49,276 nt of DNA from positions 1-49,276 of the forward strand of contig CAJUDW010000019.1 of the NCBI GenBank assembly GCA_910584995.1. The letters run 5' to 3'. This stretch comes from an uncultured Oscillibacter sp. (GTDB lineage: Bacteria > Bacillota > Clostridia > Oscillospirales > Oscillospiraceae). The position numbers were made by a program, and so were the translations under genes. Positions 1 to 8,171 of the stretch are shown here, in pieces; within the stretch, counting starts at the first letter, position 1, and each line of letters starts with the position of its first letter. Below the pieces are notes generated by a model. The model was not told the origin of the DNA, did no database searches, and worked only from the letters and a program-made list of their open reading frames with translations.

Positions 1-1
1 C

Positions 2-55
2 AAGGTCACCCCGCTGCTGACCGAGGCCATCCGGGCTGCGAAGGCCGCGAAGTAA
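2..55 (+). CDS. C-terminal end of an unidentified gene (partial)
   Basis: The first bases read in one frame as about 17 codons rich in Ala and Lys and ending in TAA. The window cuts off everything upstream. A strong hairpin follows 20 nt after the stop, which supports this as the real end of a transcribed gene. The tail is too short to name a family. Confidence 0.5.
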   Translation, partial: KVTPLLTEAIRAAKAAK

Positions 56-300
56 AATCCCTTTACAGGTATTACAGGAAGGCCGCCCAGTTTGGGCGGC
101 CTTCCTGATATCTTCTGCCGTTTTCCTTGTGCCTGAAGCCGCCGGTCTGCCCAAGGCAGGCCGTTTTGGAAGCTATATTTTTGTCACAGGGAAGAAGGGA
201 TCCCGGCAGAGGCAGCGGGTGATGCAGCAGGGGGCTGGTCATCAAAGGTGCCGGAGGGCTGTACGGTTTGTCAAAAATTGTCCTGTAGGAAAAATAATGG
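56..300. other. Intergenic region without recognised gene
   Basis: Apart from the hairpin at 76-106 I see no supported gene. Open frames here on both strands lack a ribosome binding site and any recognisable motif. The region ends at the infC promoter. Confidence 0.5.
76..106 (+). terminator. Hairpin terminator-like structure
   Basis: A perfect 14-bp stem (arms 76-89 and 93-106) with a 3-nt loop follows the partial gene. The downstream sequence is only moderately T-rich, so termination is likely but not textbook. Confidence 0.6.
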
Positions 301-329
301 TTGACAAACAGGAAAATCCCTGTTATACT
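301..329 (+). promoter_or_regulatory. SigA-type promoter of infC-rpmI-rplT
   Basis: TTGACA at 301-306 and TATACT at 324-329 are separated by 17 nt, a near-consensus housekeeping promoter. It lies about 160 nt upstream of infC, leaving a long leader. Confidence 0.88.
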
Positions 330-335
330 ACACAA

Positions 336-490
336 GCAAAACAAAGCAGACGGCGCACCCGTCTCACCTCAAGCCTAGGGCGAAGAGGTCAACAGCATGG
401 GTAATCAAGCTGCCGGAAGGCGGTTTGTTGTTGCGCGGGTGCCGGTTTGGTATCCGCGTTTTGTGATTTTGAAACGGAGGTGTTTCGGCC
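336..490 (+). promoter_or_regulatory. infC operon leader, candidate L20-type autoregulatory RNA
   Basis: The ~155-nt untranslated leader contains short inverted repeats, for example the AGACGG/CCGTCT arms near 348-364. In Firmicutes the infC-rpmI-rplT leader is a known target for feedback by ribosomal protein L20. Position and structure fit, but I could not test it against the L20 leader covariance model. Confidence 0.45.
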
Positions 491-1009
491 ATTAGTAAGC
501 TAGTGCATGAACTGAACGAGGAGATCAGTGACAAGGAAATCCGTCTCATCGGTTCCCAAGGCGAGCAGCTGGGCATTATGCCCTCAGCGGAGGCGCTACG
601 GATTGCCGACGAGCAGGGCCTGGATCTGGTTAAAATTTCGCCGCAGGCCAACCCGCCGGTGTGTAAACTGATGAACTACGGCAAATTCCGCTTTGAGCAG
701 AGCAAGCGGGAGAAAGAGGCCAGGAAGAATCAGCACATCGTCGAGATCAAGGAAATCCGGATGTCCCCGGGCATTGACATTGGGGATTTCAACACGAAAC
801 TCAAAAACGCGCAGAAGTTCATTGCCGAAGGAAACCGTGTCAAGGTCTCTGTCCGGTTCCGGGGCCGGGAAATGGCCCATACTGACATTGGCCGTGATCT
901 GCTGACCCGGTTCGCTGAACAATGCGCCGAAACCGCTAACCTAGACAAGGCCGCAAAGCTGGAAGGACGGATGATGTCCATCTTCCTCTCCCCCAAGGGC
1001 GGCAAGTAA
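491..1009 (+). CDS. infC: Translation initiation factor IF-3
   Basis: IF3 binds the 30S subunit, prevents premature 50S joining and proofreads start-codon selection. The 172-aa product shows the IF3 N-domain (about residues 8-75, with a conserved Pro-Pro-Val-Cys-Lys segment), a Lys/Arg/Glu-rich linker and the C-domain. I place the start at ATT 491, preceded by GGAGGTG at 476-482. The alternative GTG at 503 has no suitably spaced Shine-Dalgarno. An AUU start is a hallmark of infC genes and lets IF3 repress its own translation. It is the first gene of the operon with L35 and L20. Confidence 0.95.
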   Translation: MSKLVHELNEEISDKEIRLIGSQGEQLGIMPSAEALRIADEQGLDLVKISPQANPPVCKLMNYGKFRFEQSKREKEARKNQHIVEIKEIRMSPGIDIGDFNTKLKNAQKFIAEGNRVKVSVRFRGREMAHTDIGRDLLTRFAEQCAETANLDKAAKLEGRMMSIFLSPKGGK

Positions 1010-1063
1010 GCGCCTGCATTCACATTATTCTGATTTTCAAATACACGGAAGGAGCAATTTACT

Positions 1064-1261
1064 ATGCCTAAGCTGAAAACCCATAGCGGCGCAAAAAAGC
1101 GCTTCAACCTGACCAAAACCGGAAAGGTCAAGCGCGCCAAGGCTTTCAAGAGCCATATTCTCACCAAGAAGGATACCAAGCGGACCCGCCGCCTCCGCGC
1201 CGGCGGCTATGCGGATGCCACTAATGTGGACGCCGTCCGCAAGATGATTCCTTACAAGTAA
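1064..1261 (+). CDS. rpmI: 50S ribosomal protein L35
   Basis: A 65-aa, very basic protein beginning MPKLKTHSGAKKRF, the signature start of bL35. It has a GGAAGGAG ribosome binding site about 8 nt upstream of the ATG. It lies 54 nt after infC and 21 nt before rplT, the standard order. The length is typical of the family. It is a structural protein of the large subunit. Confidence 0.97.
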   Translation: MPKLKTHSGAKKRFNLTKTGKVKRAKAFKSHILTKKDTKRTRRLRAGGYADATNVDAVRKMIPYK

Positions 1262-1282
1262 TATAATAGGAGGCATTTTACA

Positions 1283-1639
1283 ATGGCTAGAGTCAAAGGC
1301 GCGATGATGACGCGCAAAAGAAGAAATAAGACCCTGAAAATGGCCAAGGGCTACTGGGGTTCCAAGTCCAAGCATTTCCGCGTAGCGAACCAGGCGGTGA
1401 TGAAGTCCCTGACTTACGCCTATACCGGCCGCCGCCTGAAGAAGCGTGATTTCCGTTCCCTGTGGATCACCCGGATTTCTGCCGCCTGCAAGCTGAACGG
1501 CATGAATTATTCCACCTTTATGCACGGTCTCAAGACCGCCGGCATTGAGATCAACCGGAAGATGCTGGCTGAGATGGCTGTCAACGACGCCGCCGCTTTC
1601 ACCCAGCTGACTGATATTGCCAAAAAGGCCGTTGCCTGA
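1283..1639 (+). CDS. rplT: 50S ribosomal protein L20
   Basis: A 118-aa basic protein with the bL20 signature: an N-terminal Arg/Lys-rich extension that binds 23S rRNA, then a globular domain. Length and sequence are normal for the family. L20 is needed early in 50S assembly and in Firmicutes represses its own operon by binding the infC leader. It is the last gene of the operon, followed 57 nt later by a strong terminator. Confidence 0.97.
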   Translation: MARVKGAMMTRKRRNKTLKMAKGYWGSKSKHFRVANQAVMKSLTYAYTGRRLKKRDFRSLWITRISAACKLNGMNYSTFMHGLKTAGIEINRKMLAEMAVNDAAAFTQLTDIAKKAVA

Positions 1640-1696
1640 CGGTTTCTGAAAACAGGTTTTCCGTTTTTAGGAAAGATACGGTTTTTCTATATAAGC

Positions 1697-1731
1697 AGAA
1701 GGTCCGCTTTCGGCGGGCCTTCTCTTTTTTT
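1697..1731 (+). terminator. Rho-independent terminator of the infC operon
   Basis: An 11-bp stem (1697-1707 with 1713-1723, one G-T pair) is followed by a run of seven T. Confidence 0.9.
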
Positions 1732-1826
1732 CAGGTACTTGCAGGGAAAATAGGCGCTGGGCTTTGGAAATTCCGCCAATTTTCAGGGAAGGGCTGGCCA
1801 ATTCCTCTTTTTTCGGCGGATTTTTC

Positions 1827-1855
1827 TTGTATTTGGTGGCCTGATTTGGTATAAT
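1827..1855 (+). promoter_or_regulatory. SigA-type promoter for the site-2 protease/scpAB unit
   Basis: TTGTAT at 1827-1832 and a perfect TATAAT at 1850-1855 with a 17-nt spacer. It is about 37 nt upstream of the first start codon and just past the rplT terminator. Confidence 0.82.
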
Positions 1856-1891
1856 ACAACTATATTTTGGGTTGTCCATCTGGAGTGCCAT

Positions 1892-2551
1892 ATGCTGCAT
1901 TATTTGGAAAATCTGTTTCATGCCCTGGACTTCGGCTCCATGGGCGCCGCCGCCCTTCGGGTGGCCGCAATCTTTTTGTGCCTGACGGTACATGAGACTT
2001 GCCATGGCCTGGCCGCTTACGTGCTGGGGGATCCTACCGCCAAGTCCATGCATCGCCTGAGTTTGAACCCCCTGCGGCATATCGACTGGTTTGGCCTGCT
2101 GATGATGTTTGCTGTGGGCTTCGGCTGGGCGAAGCCGGTGCCTGTGGATCCCCGCTATTTCCGGAAGCCCAAGCAGGGGATGGCTGTTACCGCCCTGGCG
2201 GGGCCGGTTTCCAATCTGCTCCTGGCCGCTGCGGCAATTCTTGCCGCCCGGTTCATCTACCTGTCCAATCCGTCCCACTTGGTCCTGTGGACGGTTTTTG
2301 ACTTCTGCCTGTACATTCTGGCACCCCTTTCGGTGGGCCTTGGCCTCTTCAACCTGCTGCCGATCCCACCTTTGGATGGGGCGAAGGTACTGGGCGTCCT
2401 GCTGCCGGAGCGGACGTATTTCCGCCTGATGCGCTACGAGCGGTATGGTATGCTGGCGTTGTTGGCGCTGTCCCTGACAGGTATTGGCGGCGGCTGGATC
2501 AACATGGCCATTTATCAGGTTTATCATTGGCTGATCGATTTCATGTTTTGA
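1892..2551 (+). CDS. Site-2 protease family (M50) membrane metalloprotease
   Basis: A 219-aa polytopic membrane protein with the zinc-binding HExxH motif (HETCH, residues 34-38) in the first membrane segment and the second M50 signature, an Asn...Pro-Pro-Leu-Asp-Gly stretch near residues 155-165. These place it in the short site-2 protease (Rv1974/YwhC-like) group that cleaves proteins within the membrane; its substrate is unknown. The ATG follows a GGAG. It lies 9 nt before scpA, so the two are probably co-transcribed, as in many Firmicutes. Confidence 0.88.
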   Translation: MLHYLENLFHALDFGSMGAAALRVAAIFLCLTVHETCHGLAAYVLGDPTAKSMHRLSLNPLRHIDWFGLLMMFAVGFGWAKPVPVDPRYFRKPKQGMAVTALAGPVSNLLLAAAAILAARFIYLSNPSHLVLWTVFDFCLYILAPLSVGLGLFNLLPIPPLDGAKVLGVLLPERTYFRLMRYERYGMLALLALSLTGIGGGWINMAIYQVYHWLIDFMF

Positions 2552-2560
2552 GGTGCGTAC

Positions 2561-3340
2561 TTGGAAAATCCCGTATTTAAATTAGAAAAGGTGGTCCATG
2601 ACCGCTCGGAGGAGTTGCAGGACTTTGAGGGCCCCTTGGATTTGATCCTTTTTCTGCTGGGCAAAAACAAGATGGAGATTCAGGATATCTCCATCTCCCT
2701 TATCTGTGACCAGTATCTGGCGTGGCTGGCGGCCAGGCAGAGTATGGATCTGGAGGTGGCCAGCGAATTTGTGGCTATGGCCTCCCATTTGGTGTACATC
2801 AAAACCCGGATGCTCCTTTCCATAGAGGATGAGGAGGCCCAGAGCGAGATGGATGCCCTGATCCAATCCCTGGAGGAACGCCGCCGGAATGAGCAGTACG
2901 CCCAGGTAAAAGCGGCGGCGGAACGGCTATCCCCTATGGGGGAGTTCGGGCGGAATATCCTTACCCGGGGGCCGGAGCCTCTGGAGCGGGGGAAACTCTA
3001 CGAGTACAATCAGGAGCGGGTGGAATTGATCTTGGCCATGGCGGAGATCCAGAGCAGGGCGGAACGGGCTCTGCCGCCGCCTAAAACAGCCTTCCAGGAT
3101 ATCGTCCAGCATGAGCCCTATCCGGTGGAAAACAAGGCGAAGGATATCCTGCGCCGCCTCAGGGAACATGGCGTCATGCGGTTTCTGGCCCTCTTCCGGG
3201 GCAGCCGCAGCCGCAGCGAGGTGGTGGCGACCTTCCTGGCGGTGCTGGAACTCTGCCGGGCCAGCGTCCTGCGTCTGGCCGGGTCCGAAACGGACTGCAC
3301 TGTCCGGCAGACGGGGGAAATCCCGGAAAATGTCCAGTGA
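2561..3340 (+). CDS. scpA: Segregation and condensation protein A
   Basis: ScpA is the kleisin subunit of the SMC-ScpA-ScpB condensin that organises and separates chromosomes. The 259-aa product shows the N-terminal SMC-neck-binding region with the conserved FEGPLDLILFLL stretch (about residues 23-34) and a C-terminal winged-helix domain binding the SMC head. Translation starts at TTG 2561, 9 nt after the protease gene. scpB follows after an AT-rich 44-nt gap. Confidence 0.94.
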   Translation: MENPVFKLEKVVHDRSEELQDFEGPLDLILFLLGKNKMEIQDISISLICDQYLAWLAARQSMDLEVASEFVAMASHLVYIKTRMLLSIEDEEAQSEMDALIQSLEERRRNEQYAQVKAAAERLSPMGEFGRNILTRGPEPLERGKLYEYNQERVELILAMAEIQSRAERALPPPKTAFQDIVQHEPYPVENKAKDILRRLREHGVMRFLALFRGSRSRSEVVATFLAVLELCRASVLRLAGSETDCTVRQTGEIPENVQ

Positions 3341-3384
3341 TGAAGGAAAATTTCACAATATATTATCTATAAGGAGAATTGGAT

Positions 3385-4029
3385 TTGGATAGCTTGGACA
3401 GCAAAGAATGGGAATCCGCCATAGAGGCCATTTTGTTTGCCTCCGGGGAGCCGGTACGGACGGAGCGGATCTGTATGACGATGGGCCTGGAGAAAGCTGA
3501 GGCGGAGGCGGTTTTGCAGAAGCTGACAGATTATTACGCTTATGAGCGCCGGGGTATCCGGCTTTTACATATGGAGGACGCATGGCAGCTGTGCTCTGCG
3601 CCGGACTACGCGGAACAGGTGCGGAAGGCCTTTGAAATCCGGAAGCCCGCCAAACTCAGCCAGCCGGCGCTGGAGGTCTTGAGCGTTATCGCTTACTACC
3701 AGCCAGTGACCCGGGCGTATGTGGATCAAATCCGTGGGGTGGACAGTTCCTATACCATGGGGCTGTTGCTGGAGCGGAAATTGATTGAGCCCTGCGGCCG
3801 CCTCCAGGTGCCGGGCAGGCCCCATGTATACCGGACGACCAGGCAGTTCCTGCGGGCGTTCCATCTGACCAGTCTGGAGGATCTGCCGGACCTGCCGGAT
3901 TTCGGCGTGGAAGGCCAGCTGCGCCTCAGCGAGGACGGCCAGGTGGTAGACGGGACAGAGAGGCAGGCCATCCCTCCGCTGGAGGAAACTGCGGAGGAGA
4001 TCCGGGAGGAGGATACTCCCATAGAATAA
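3385..4029 (+). CDS. scpB: Segregation and condensation protein B
   Basis: ScpB forms a dimer of tandem winged-helix domains that binds ScpA. The 214-aa product has the ScpB core, including the conserved alpha-helix LSQPALEVLSVIAYYQPVTR. Two in-frame TTG codons are available. The first (3379) lies only 2 nt after AAGGAG (3371-3376), too close, so I prefer TTG 3385, 8 nt downstream. The acidic C-terminal tail is normal for the family. Confidence 0.93.
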   Translation: MDSLDSKEWESAIEAILFASGEPVRTERICMTMGLEKAEAEAVLQKLTDYYAYERRGIRLLHMEDAWQLCSAPDYAEQVRKAFEIRKPAKLSQPALEVLSVIAYYQPVTRAYVDQIRGVDSSYTMGLLLERKLIEPCGRLQVPGRPHVYRTTRQFLRAFHLTSLEDLPDLPDFGVEGQLRLSEDGQVVDGTERQAIPPLEETAEEIREEDTPIE

Positions 4030-4191
4030 AATGCGGCTCCCCAGGCGCCGGAACAGATGGGAAATAGGGCCTTTTTGGGAATCGCAAGCCGGCCCTTTCC
4101 CGGGAAAAGATGGGCCGGGCGGCATGCTTGGAGATTCCCTGCAAAAAAGTGTTTTTGCCTTGTCTGCGGGGTGGGAAGGGAGGCGTTGCCA

Positions 4192-4845
4192 TTGCTCTGG
4201 TGTTGGATATTGGGCGTTTTCATCGCACTGTTGTTTCTGCTGTGCATCACCCGGGTTGGCGTCCGGGCGGCCTTTGACGGGGAACTGAAGCTGGATGCAA
4301 AATTCGGATGGTTCCATTTCCGCATCCTTCCCCTGAAAAAGAGGCAGAAAGAAGCGGGGAAAAAGGCAGAAAAAAAGCCGGAGAAGAAAAAGAAGCCGGA
4401 AAAGGAGAAGAAACCCTTCCCGAAACCCAGCCTTTCCGACATCAAGGAGGCGGTGCGGACCCTGTGGCCGCCGCTGAAAAAGGCCCTGGGCCGCACCTGG
4501 CGGGGCATCCATATTGATCCCCTGCGGGTAAGCCTGACGGTGGGGGGCAAATACGACCCCGCCTCCGCCGCAGAACTGTACGGGTATCTCCAGGGAGGCG
4601 TGTGGACGGCGATGCCTCAGCTGGAACGGCTGATGGACATCCCGGATCCCCGTATCCATCTGGATATTGACTTCACCGTGCCCCAGACCAGCGCGAAAGG
4701 GGAGGCAGGCATCTCCATCCGGATTGGGACGTTGCTCCTGGTGGGTCTCGGGGTTGGGATTCCGGCACTGCGGTGGTTCCTGCGGTTCCGAAAGCGGAAA
4801 AAACAAGAAAGTTCGGCCTCTCCTCCGGGGAAACAGGCCGCGTGA
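4192..4845 (+). CDS. DUF2953 membrane-associated protein
   Basis: A 217-aa protein with an N-terminal membrane helix, a Lys/Glu/Pro-rich linker and a DUF2953-like core. DUF2953 proteins (such as B. subtilis YtfI) sit next to ytfJ in spore formers, as here, and are of unknown function. The frame stays open up to ATG 4057, but that extension is Arg/Cys-rich and overlaps a structured non-coding stretch. A strong AGGGAGG at 4177-4183 points to TTG 4192 (or TTG 4186) as the start, with the hydrophobic helix immediately after. Confidence 0.75.
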   Translation: MLWCWILGVFIALLFLLCITRVGVRAAFDGELKLDAKFGWFHFRILPLKKRQKEAGKKAEKKPEKKKKPEKEKKPFPKPSLSDIKEAVRTLWPPLKKALGRTWRGIHIDPLRVSLTVGGKYDPASAAELYGYLQGGVWTAMPQLERLMDIPDPRIHLDIDFTVPQTSAKGEAGISIRIGTLLLVGLGVGIPALRWFLRFRKRKKQESSASPPGKQAA

Positions 4846-4873
4846 TTCGGCATAAAGAAAGGACGGACAGCAA

Positions 4874-5272
4874 ATGGATAACATGGAAAAGAAACATCCC
4901 CTGGCGGATCTGATGGGTTCCACCCTGGACAAAGTGCGGGCCATGGCCGACACCAATACCATTGTAGGCCAGCCTATCGCCACGCCTGACGGCGTGACCC
5001 TGATCCCGATTTCCCGGGTGAGCATGGGTATCGGCGGCGGCGGCGCGGATTACGGGAAAGCGCAGCCCCATCAGTTCGGCGGCGGCGCGGGCGCCGGTGT
5101 CGGCATTGAGCCGGTGGCCTTTCTGGTGATGAAGGACGGCTTCACCCGGGTCCTGCCGGTGGCGATCCCCCCGGCGTCCACCCTTGACCGGATCATTGAG
5201 ATGACGCCGGATCTGCTGGATCGGGTGGAAAAATTTTTCGACAAAAAAAAGGAAAAAGATCTGGACGAATAG
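4874..5272 (+). CDS. ytfJ: GerW/YtfJ family spore protein
   Basis: A 132-aa protein with the family hallmarks: an N-terminal helix, an IPISRVSMGIGGGG-type motif followed by a Gly-rich segment, and a conserved GIEPVAFLV strand. YtfJ/GerW of Bacillus is made in the forespore and influences germination. It lies 28 nt after the DUF2953 gene, the same neighbour as in Bacillus ytfI-ytfJ. RBS AAAGGACGG precedes the ATG. Confidence 0.9.
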   Translation: MDNMEKKHPLADLMGSTLDKVRAMADTNTIVGQPIATPDGVTLIPISRVSMGIGGGGADYGKAQPHQFGGGAGAGVGIEPVAFLVMKDGFTRVLPVAIPPASTLDRIIEMTPDLLDRVEKFFDKKKEKDLDE

Positions 5273-5311
5273 GGGTATACTATCCTCATCCAAAAGATGA
5301 GGTGATAGGTT

Positions 5312-6400
5312 TTGCCGAAACGGTTTTGCTGCTGCCTGGCGGCGGTTTTGGTGCTGTGGAGCGGGCTGCCGCTCCGATCCTGGGCGGTGGGTACCTCCGC
5401 CACATCCGCCATCCTGGTGGATGTGGACAGTGGGCGGGTGCTGTATGAACAAAACGCCGACGCCAGGATGCTGATTGCCAGCACCACGAAAATTATGACA
5501 GCCCTGGTGGCTATCCGGGAGGGGAATCTGACGGATACCGTCAAGGTCTCCCGGGAGGCGGCTTATACGGAGGGATCTTCCATGTACCTGCAAGAAGGGG
5601 AAGAACTGACCCTGGAAGAGTTGCTGTACGGCCTGCTCCTCTGCTCCGGCAACGACGCCGCCGTAGCCATTGCGGAGCACGTGGGCGGGGAAAAGGCCTT
5701 TGTAAAGCGGATGAACGAGACTGCGGCGGAGTTGGGCATGACCTCCACTTCCTTCGCCAACCCCAACGGCCTGGACGCGGAGACCCACTATTCTACTGCC
5801 AGGGACATGGCGAAGCTGGCCTGCGCCGCCGTGGAGAATGCCACGCTTTTACGGATTGCCTCCACAAAGACGGCCACCGTAGCCGGGCGGACCATGACTA
5901 ACCACAACAAGCTGCTCAGCAGCGTGGACGGCTGCCTGGGCCTGAAAACCGGCTATACTAAGGCGGCGGGCCGGACCCTGGTCAGCTGTGCGGAGCGGGA
6001 CGGCCAGCGTCTGGTGGCCGTGACGCTACAGGACGGCAACGACTGGGCGGATCACCAGACCCTGTTTGCATACGGGTTTTCCCACTATCCCGCCAAGCAG
6101 ACAGCGGTTTTGGGACAGACTCTCCGGCGTGCCGCCGTACAGGGCGGCGCCAAAATGACAGTGCCCCTGACGGCGGCGGACAGTTTTTCCTGGCCGCTGG
6201 CGGAAGGGGAGTCGTGCAGGACGGAAATCCGGCTGGACGGCCCTTTGACGGCACCTCTCGCCGCTGGCGACAGCGTAGGCGAGGCGGTGTTCTTGGTGAA
6301 CGGCGCAGAGGTGGGCCGGGTGCGGCTTCTCTGCGGCGAACCGGTGCCGCCCCGGGCGGAAAGCGCCTTGGCGGTATTGAAGGCGGGACTGCCGGGATAG
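5312..6400 (+). CDS. D-alanyl-D-alanine carboxypeptidase (DacF-like, S11 family)
   Basis: A secreted penicillin-binding protein that removes the terminal D-Ala from peptidoglycan stem peptides. The 362-aa product has a signal peptide and the three active-site motifs in order: STTK (Ser about 57), SGN (about 112) and KTG (about 212), then the C-terminal PBP5-type beta domain. The start is TTG with GAGGTGA upstream. Next to ytfJ and scpAB it resembles Firmicute dacF-type genes, which can act in spore cortex synthesis, though a vegetative role cannot be excluded. Confidence 0.92.
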   Translation: MPKRFCCCLAAVLVLWSGLPLRSWAVGTSATSAILVDVDSGRVLYEQNADARMLIASTTKIMTALVAIREGNLTDTVKVSREAAYTEGSSMYLQEGEELTLEELLYGLLLCSGNDAAVAIAEHVGGEKAFVKRMNETAAELGMTSTSFANPNGLDAETHYSTARDMAKLACAAVENATLLRIASTKTATVAGRTMTNHNKLLSSVDGCLGLKTGYTKAAGRTLVSCAERDGQRLVAVTLQDGNDWADHQTLFAYGFSHYPAKQTAVLGQTLRRAAVQGGAKMTVPLTAADSFSWPLAEGESCRTEIRLDGPLTAPLAAGDSVGEAVFLVNGAEVGRVRLLCGEPVPPRAESALAVLKAGLPG

Positions 6401-6406
6401 GGAAAA

Positions 6407-7111
6407 ATGGAAGAACGATTACAGAAACTGCTCTCCGCCGCCGGCGTTTGTTCCCGGCGGGCGGCGGAGGGGTACATTACGGCGGGCCGCGTGTCCGTCA
6501 ACGGGGAAGCTGCCAGCCTGGGGCAGAGGGCCGATCCGCAGCGGGACGAGATCTTGGTGGACGGCAGGCCCTTGGGGCAGGCGGAAGAAAAACAATATAT
6601 CCTGCTTCATAAGCCCCGAGGTTATGTAACTACCCTCTCTGACGAGAAAGGGCGGCGGACGGCGGCGGAACTGGTGTCCTGCGGCTGCCGGGTGTACCCC
6701 GTTGGCCGTCTGGACATGGATTCCGAGGGCCTGCTGCTGCTGACCAACGACGGGGAACTAGCCCAGCGCCTGCTGCACCCCAGCCATGAGGTGGAAAAGA
6801 CCTATCAGGTTTCGGTTTACGGCCCCATTGCCGGGGCGGCAGAGCGGCTTGCCCAGATCACGGATCTAGATGGGGAGGCTATCCGCCCTGCCGAGGTAGA
6901 GGTTTTGCGGCAGACTGCCCGGACGGCAGAGTTGGCCGTTACCATCCATGAGGGAAAAAACCGGCAGGTACGGCGGATGTGCGCCGCCTGCGGCCTGACG
7001 GTAAAGCGTCTCCGCCGGATCCGGGAGCACACCTTGGAACTGGGGGAGTTGCCACCGGGGAAGTGGCGGTATCTGACGGAGGAAGAGATTGCGTCCCTGA
7101 AGCGGGCGTAG
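6407..7111 (+). CDS. rluB: rRNA pseudouridine synthase, RluB family
   Basis: Converts a uridine of 23S rRNA to pseudouridine. The 234-aa protein has an N-terminal S4 RNA-binding domain (about residues 2-48) and the RsuA/RluB catalytic domain with the active-site motif GRLDMDSEGLLLLTNDG (catalytic Asp about 104). It starts 6 nt after dacF, implying co-transcription. RluB is favoured over RluF by length and neighbours; the exact target base is inferred. A terminator follows. Confidence 0.9.
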   Translation: MEERLQKLLSAAGVCSRRAAEGYITAGRVSVNGEAASLGQRADPQRDEILVDGRPLGQAEEKQYILLHKPRGYVTTLSDEKGRRTAAELVSCGCRVYPVGRLDMDSEGLLLLTNDGELAQRLLHPSHEVEKTYQVSVYGPIAGAAERLAQITDLDGEAIRPAEVEVLRQTARTAELAVTIHEGKNRQVRRMCAACGLTVKRLRRIREHTLELGELPPGKWRYLTEEEIASLKRA

Positions 7112-7129
7112 GCCGCTTTTTAGGCGGGG

Positions 7130-7166
7130 CCGGGGAATGTGGTGTTTCTGCGTTCCCCGGTTTTTT
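7130..7166 (+). terminator. Rho-independent terminator after rluB
   Basis: An 8-bp stem (7130-7137 with 7153-7160) is followed by six T. Confidence 0.85.
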
Positions 7167-7198
7167 GCAGGCTTTGGCGGGAAACTTGCAAAAAAGGT

Positions 7199-7226
7199 TT
7201 GCATCCGGCCCGGTTTGTGGTACAAT
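7199..7226 (+). promoter_or_regulatory. SigA-type promoter of the RpiR-family gene
   Basis: TTGCAT at 7199-7204 and TACAAT at 7221-7226 with a 16-nt spacer, about 80 nt before the GTG start. Confidence 0.75.
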
Positions 7227-7304
7227 ACAATCCGGCGCAGTTCTGCGGCAGGAAGCGGATGGCTCTGGCCCTGCGCCGCAGTTTGAAAGCACGGAGGAAA
7301 TACC

Positions 7305-8171
7305 GTGGGAAAGAACATTTTACATAACATTGAAAGCGGGATTGACGGTTTTTCCAAGGGACAGAAACGGATTGCCTTTTATATATTGGAGAACTACGAC
7401 AAGGCGGCTTTCATGACCGCCAGTAAGCTGGGCCAGCTGGCAGAGGTCAGCGAGTCCACCGTCGTCCGGTTTGCCTCGGAACTGGGGTATGACGGCTATC
7501 CCAGTATGCAGCGGGCCTTGCAGGAAATGATCCGCAGCCGCCTGACGTCCACCCAGCGCATCCGGGCAGCGGGGGATCTGCTGGAGCGGCAGGACTTGCT
7601 GTCTGCTGTGATCCAGTCGGATATCGACAAGCTGCGGCAGATGAGCGGCGGCGCAGATCAACGGGAGTTTGACCGGGTGGTGGATCAGCTGCTGGACTGC
7701 CGCCATATTTACATCCTGGGTGTCCGGTCCTCTTCCTTTGTGGCGGGCTATCTGAATTTTTACATGCACCTCCTGACGGAAAATGTTACCTTAGTGCAGT
7801 CCAACGCCGCTGGGGAGATTTTTGAACAACTCCTGCGGATTGGGCCGGAGGATGTGATGCTGGCAATCAGTTTTCCTCGGTATTCCAAGGTAACGCTGAA
7901 TACCGTAAAGTTTGCCCAGGATCGGGGAGCCACTATTGTGGCAATAACGGACAATAAATTATCCCCTCTCTACCAGATGTCCGACGAGGCCCTGCTGGCC
8001 CCCTGTGAAATGATCTCCTTTGTGGATTCCATGGTTGCGCCCCTTTCTTTGGTCAACGCCTTGCTGATCGCCATCGGGCGGCGGCTGGGGACGGATGTAA
8101 CCAGGACTTTTGGGGAGTTGGAAAACATCTGGAACGAGTACGGCATTTTTGGAAAGATGGATGATGAGTAA
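7305..8171 (+). CDS. MurR/RpiR family transcriptional regulator
   Basis: A 288-aa regulator with the RpiR N-terminal helix-turn-helix (about residues 1-77, containing ASKLGQLAEVSESTVVRFA) and a C-terminal SIS sugar-phosphate-binding domain (about 125-255). Such proteins sense phosphosugars and usually control nearby sugar genes, but no sugar gene is adjacent, so the ligand is unknown. The GTG start follows CGGAGGAAA. Its stop overlaps the start of the next gene, which suggests co-transcription with the flavoprotein and cmk. Confidence 0.9.
   Translation: MGKNILHNIESGIDGFSKGQKRIAFYILENYDKAAFMTASKLGQLAEVSESTVVRFASELGYDGYPSMQRALQEMIRSRLTSTQRIRAAGDLLERQDLLSAVIQSDIDKLRQMSGGADQREFDRVVDQLLDCRHIYILGVRSSSFVAGYLNFYMHLLTENVTLVQSNAAGEIFEQLLRIGPEDVMLAISFPRYSKVTLNTVKFAQDRGATIVAITDNKLSPLYQMSDEALLAPCEMISFVDSMVAPLSLVNALLIAIGRRLGTDVTRTFGELENIWNEYGIFGKMDDE

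Noticed and set aside
129..404. 91-codon plus-strand frame upstream of infC
   Set aside because: Runs across the infC promoter and leader and has no RBS or family resemblance.
3565..5025. 486-codon minus-strand frame opposite scpB-DUF2953
   Set aside because: Antisense shadow with Pro/Arg/Gln-rich composition and no RBS.
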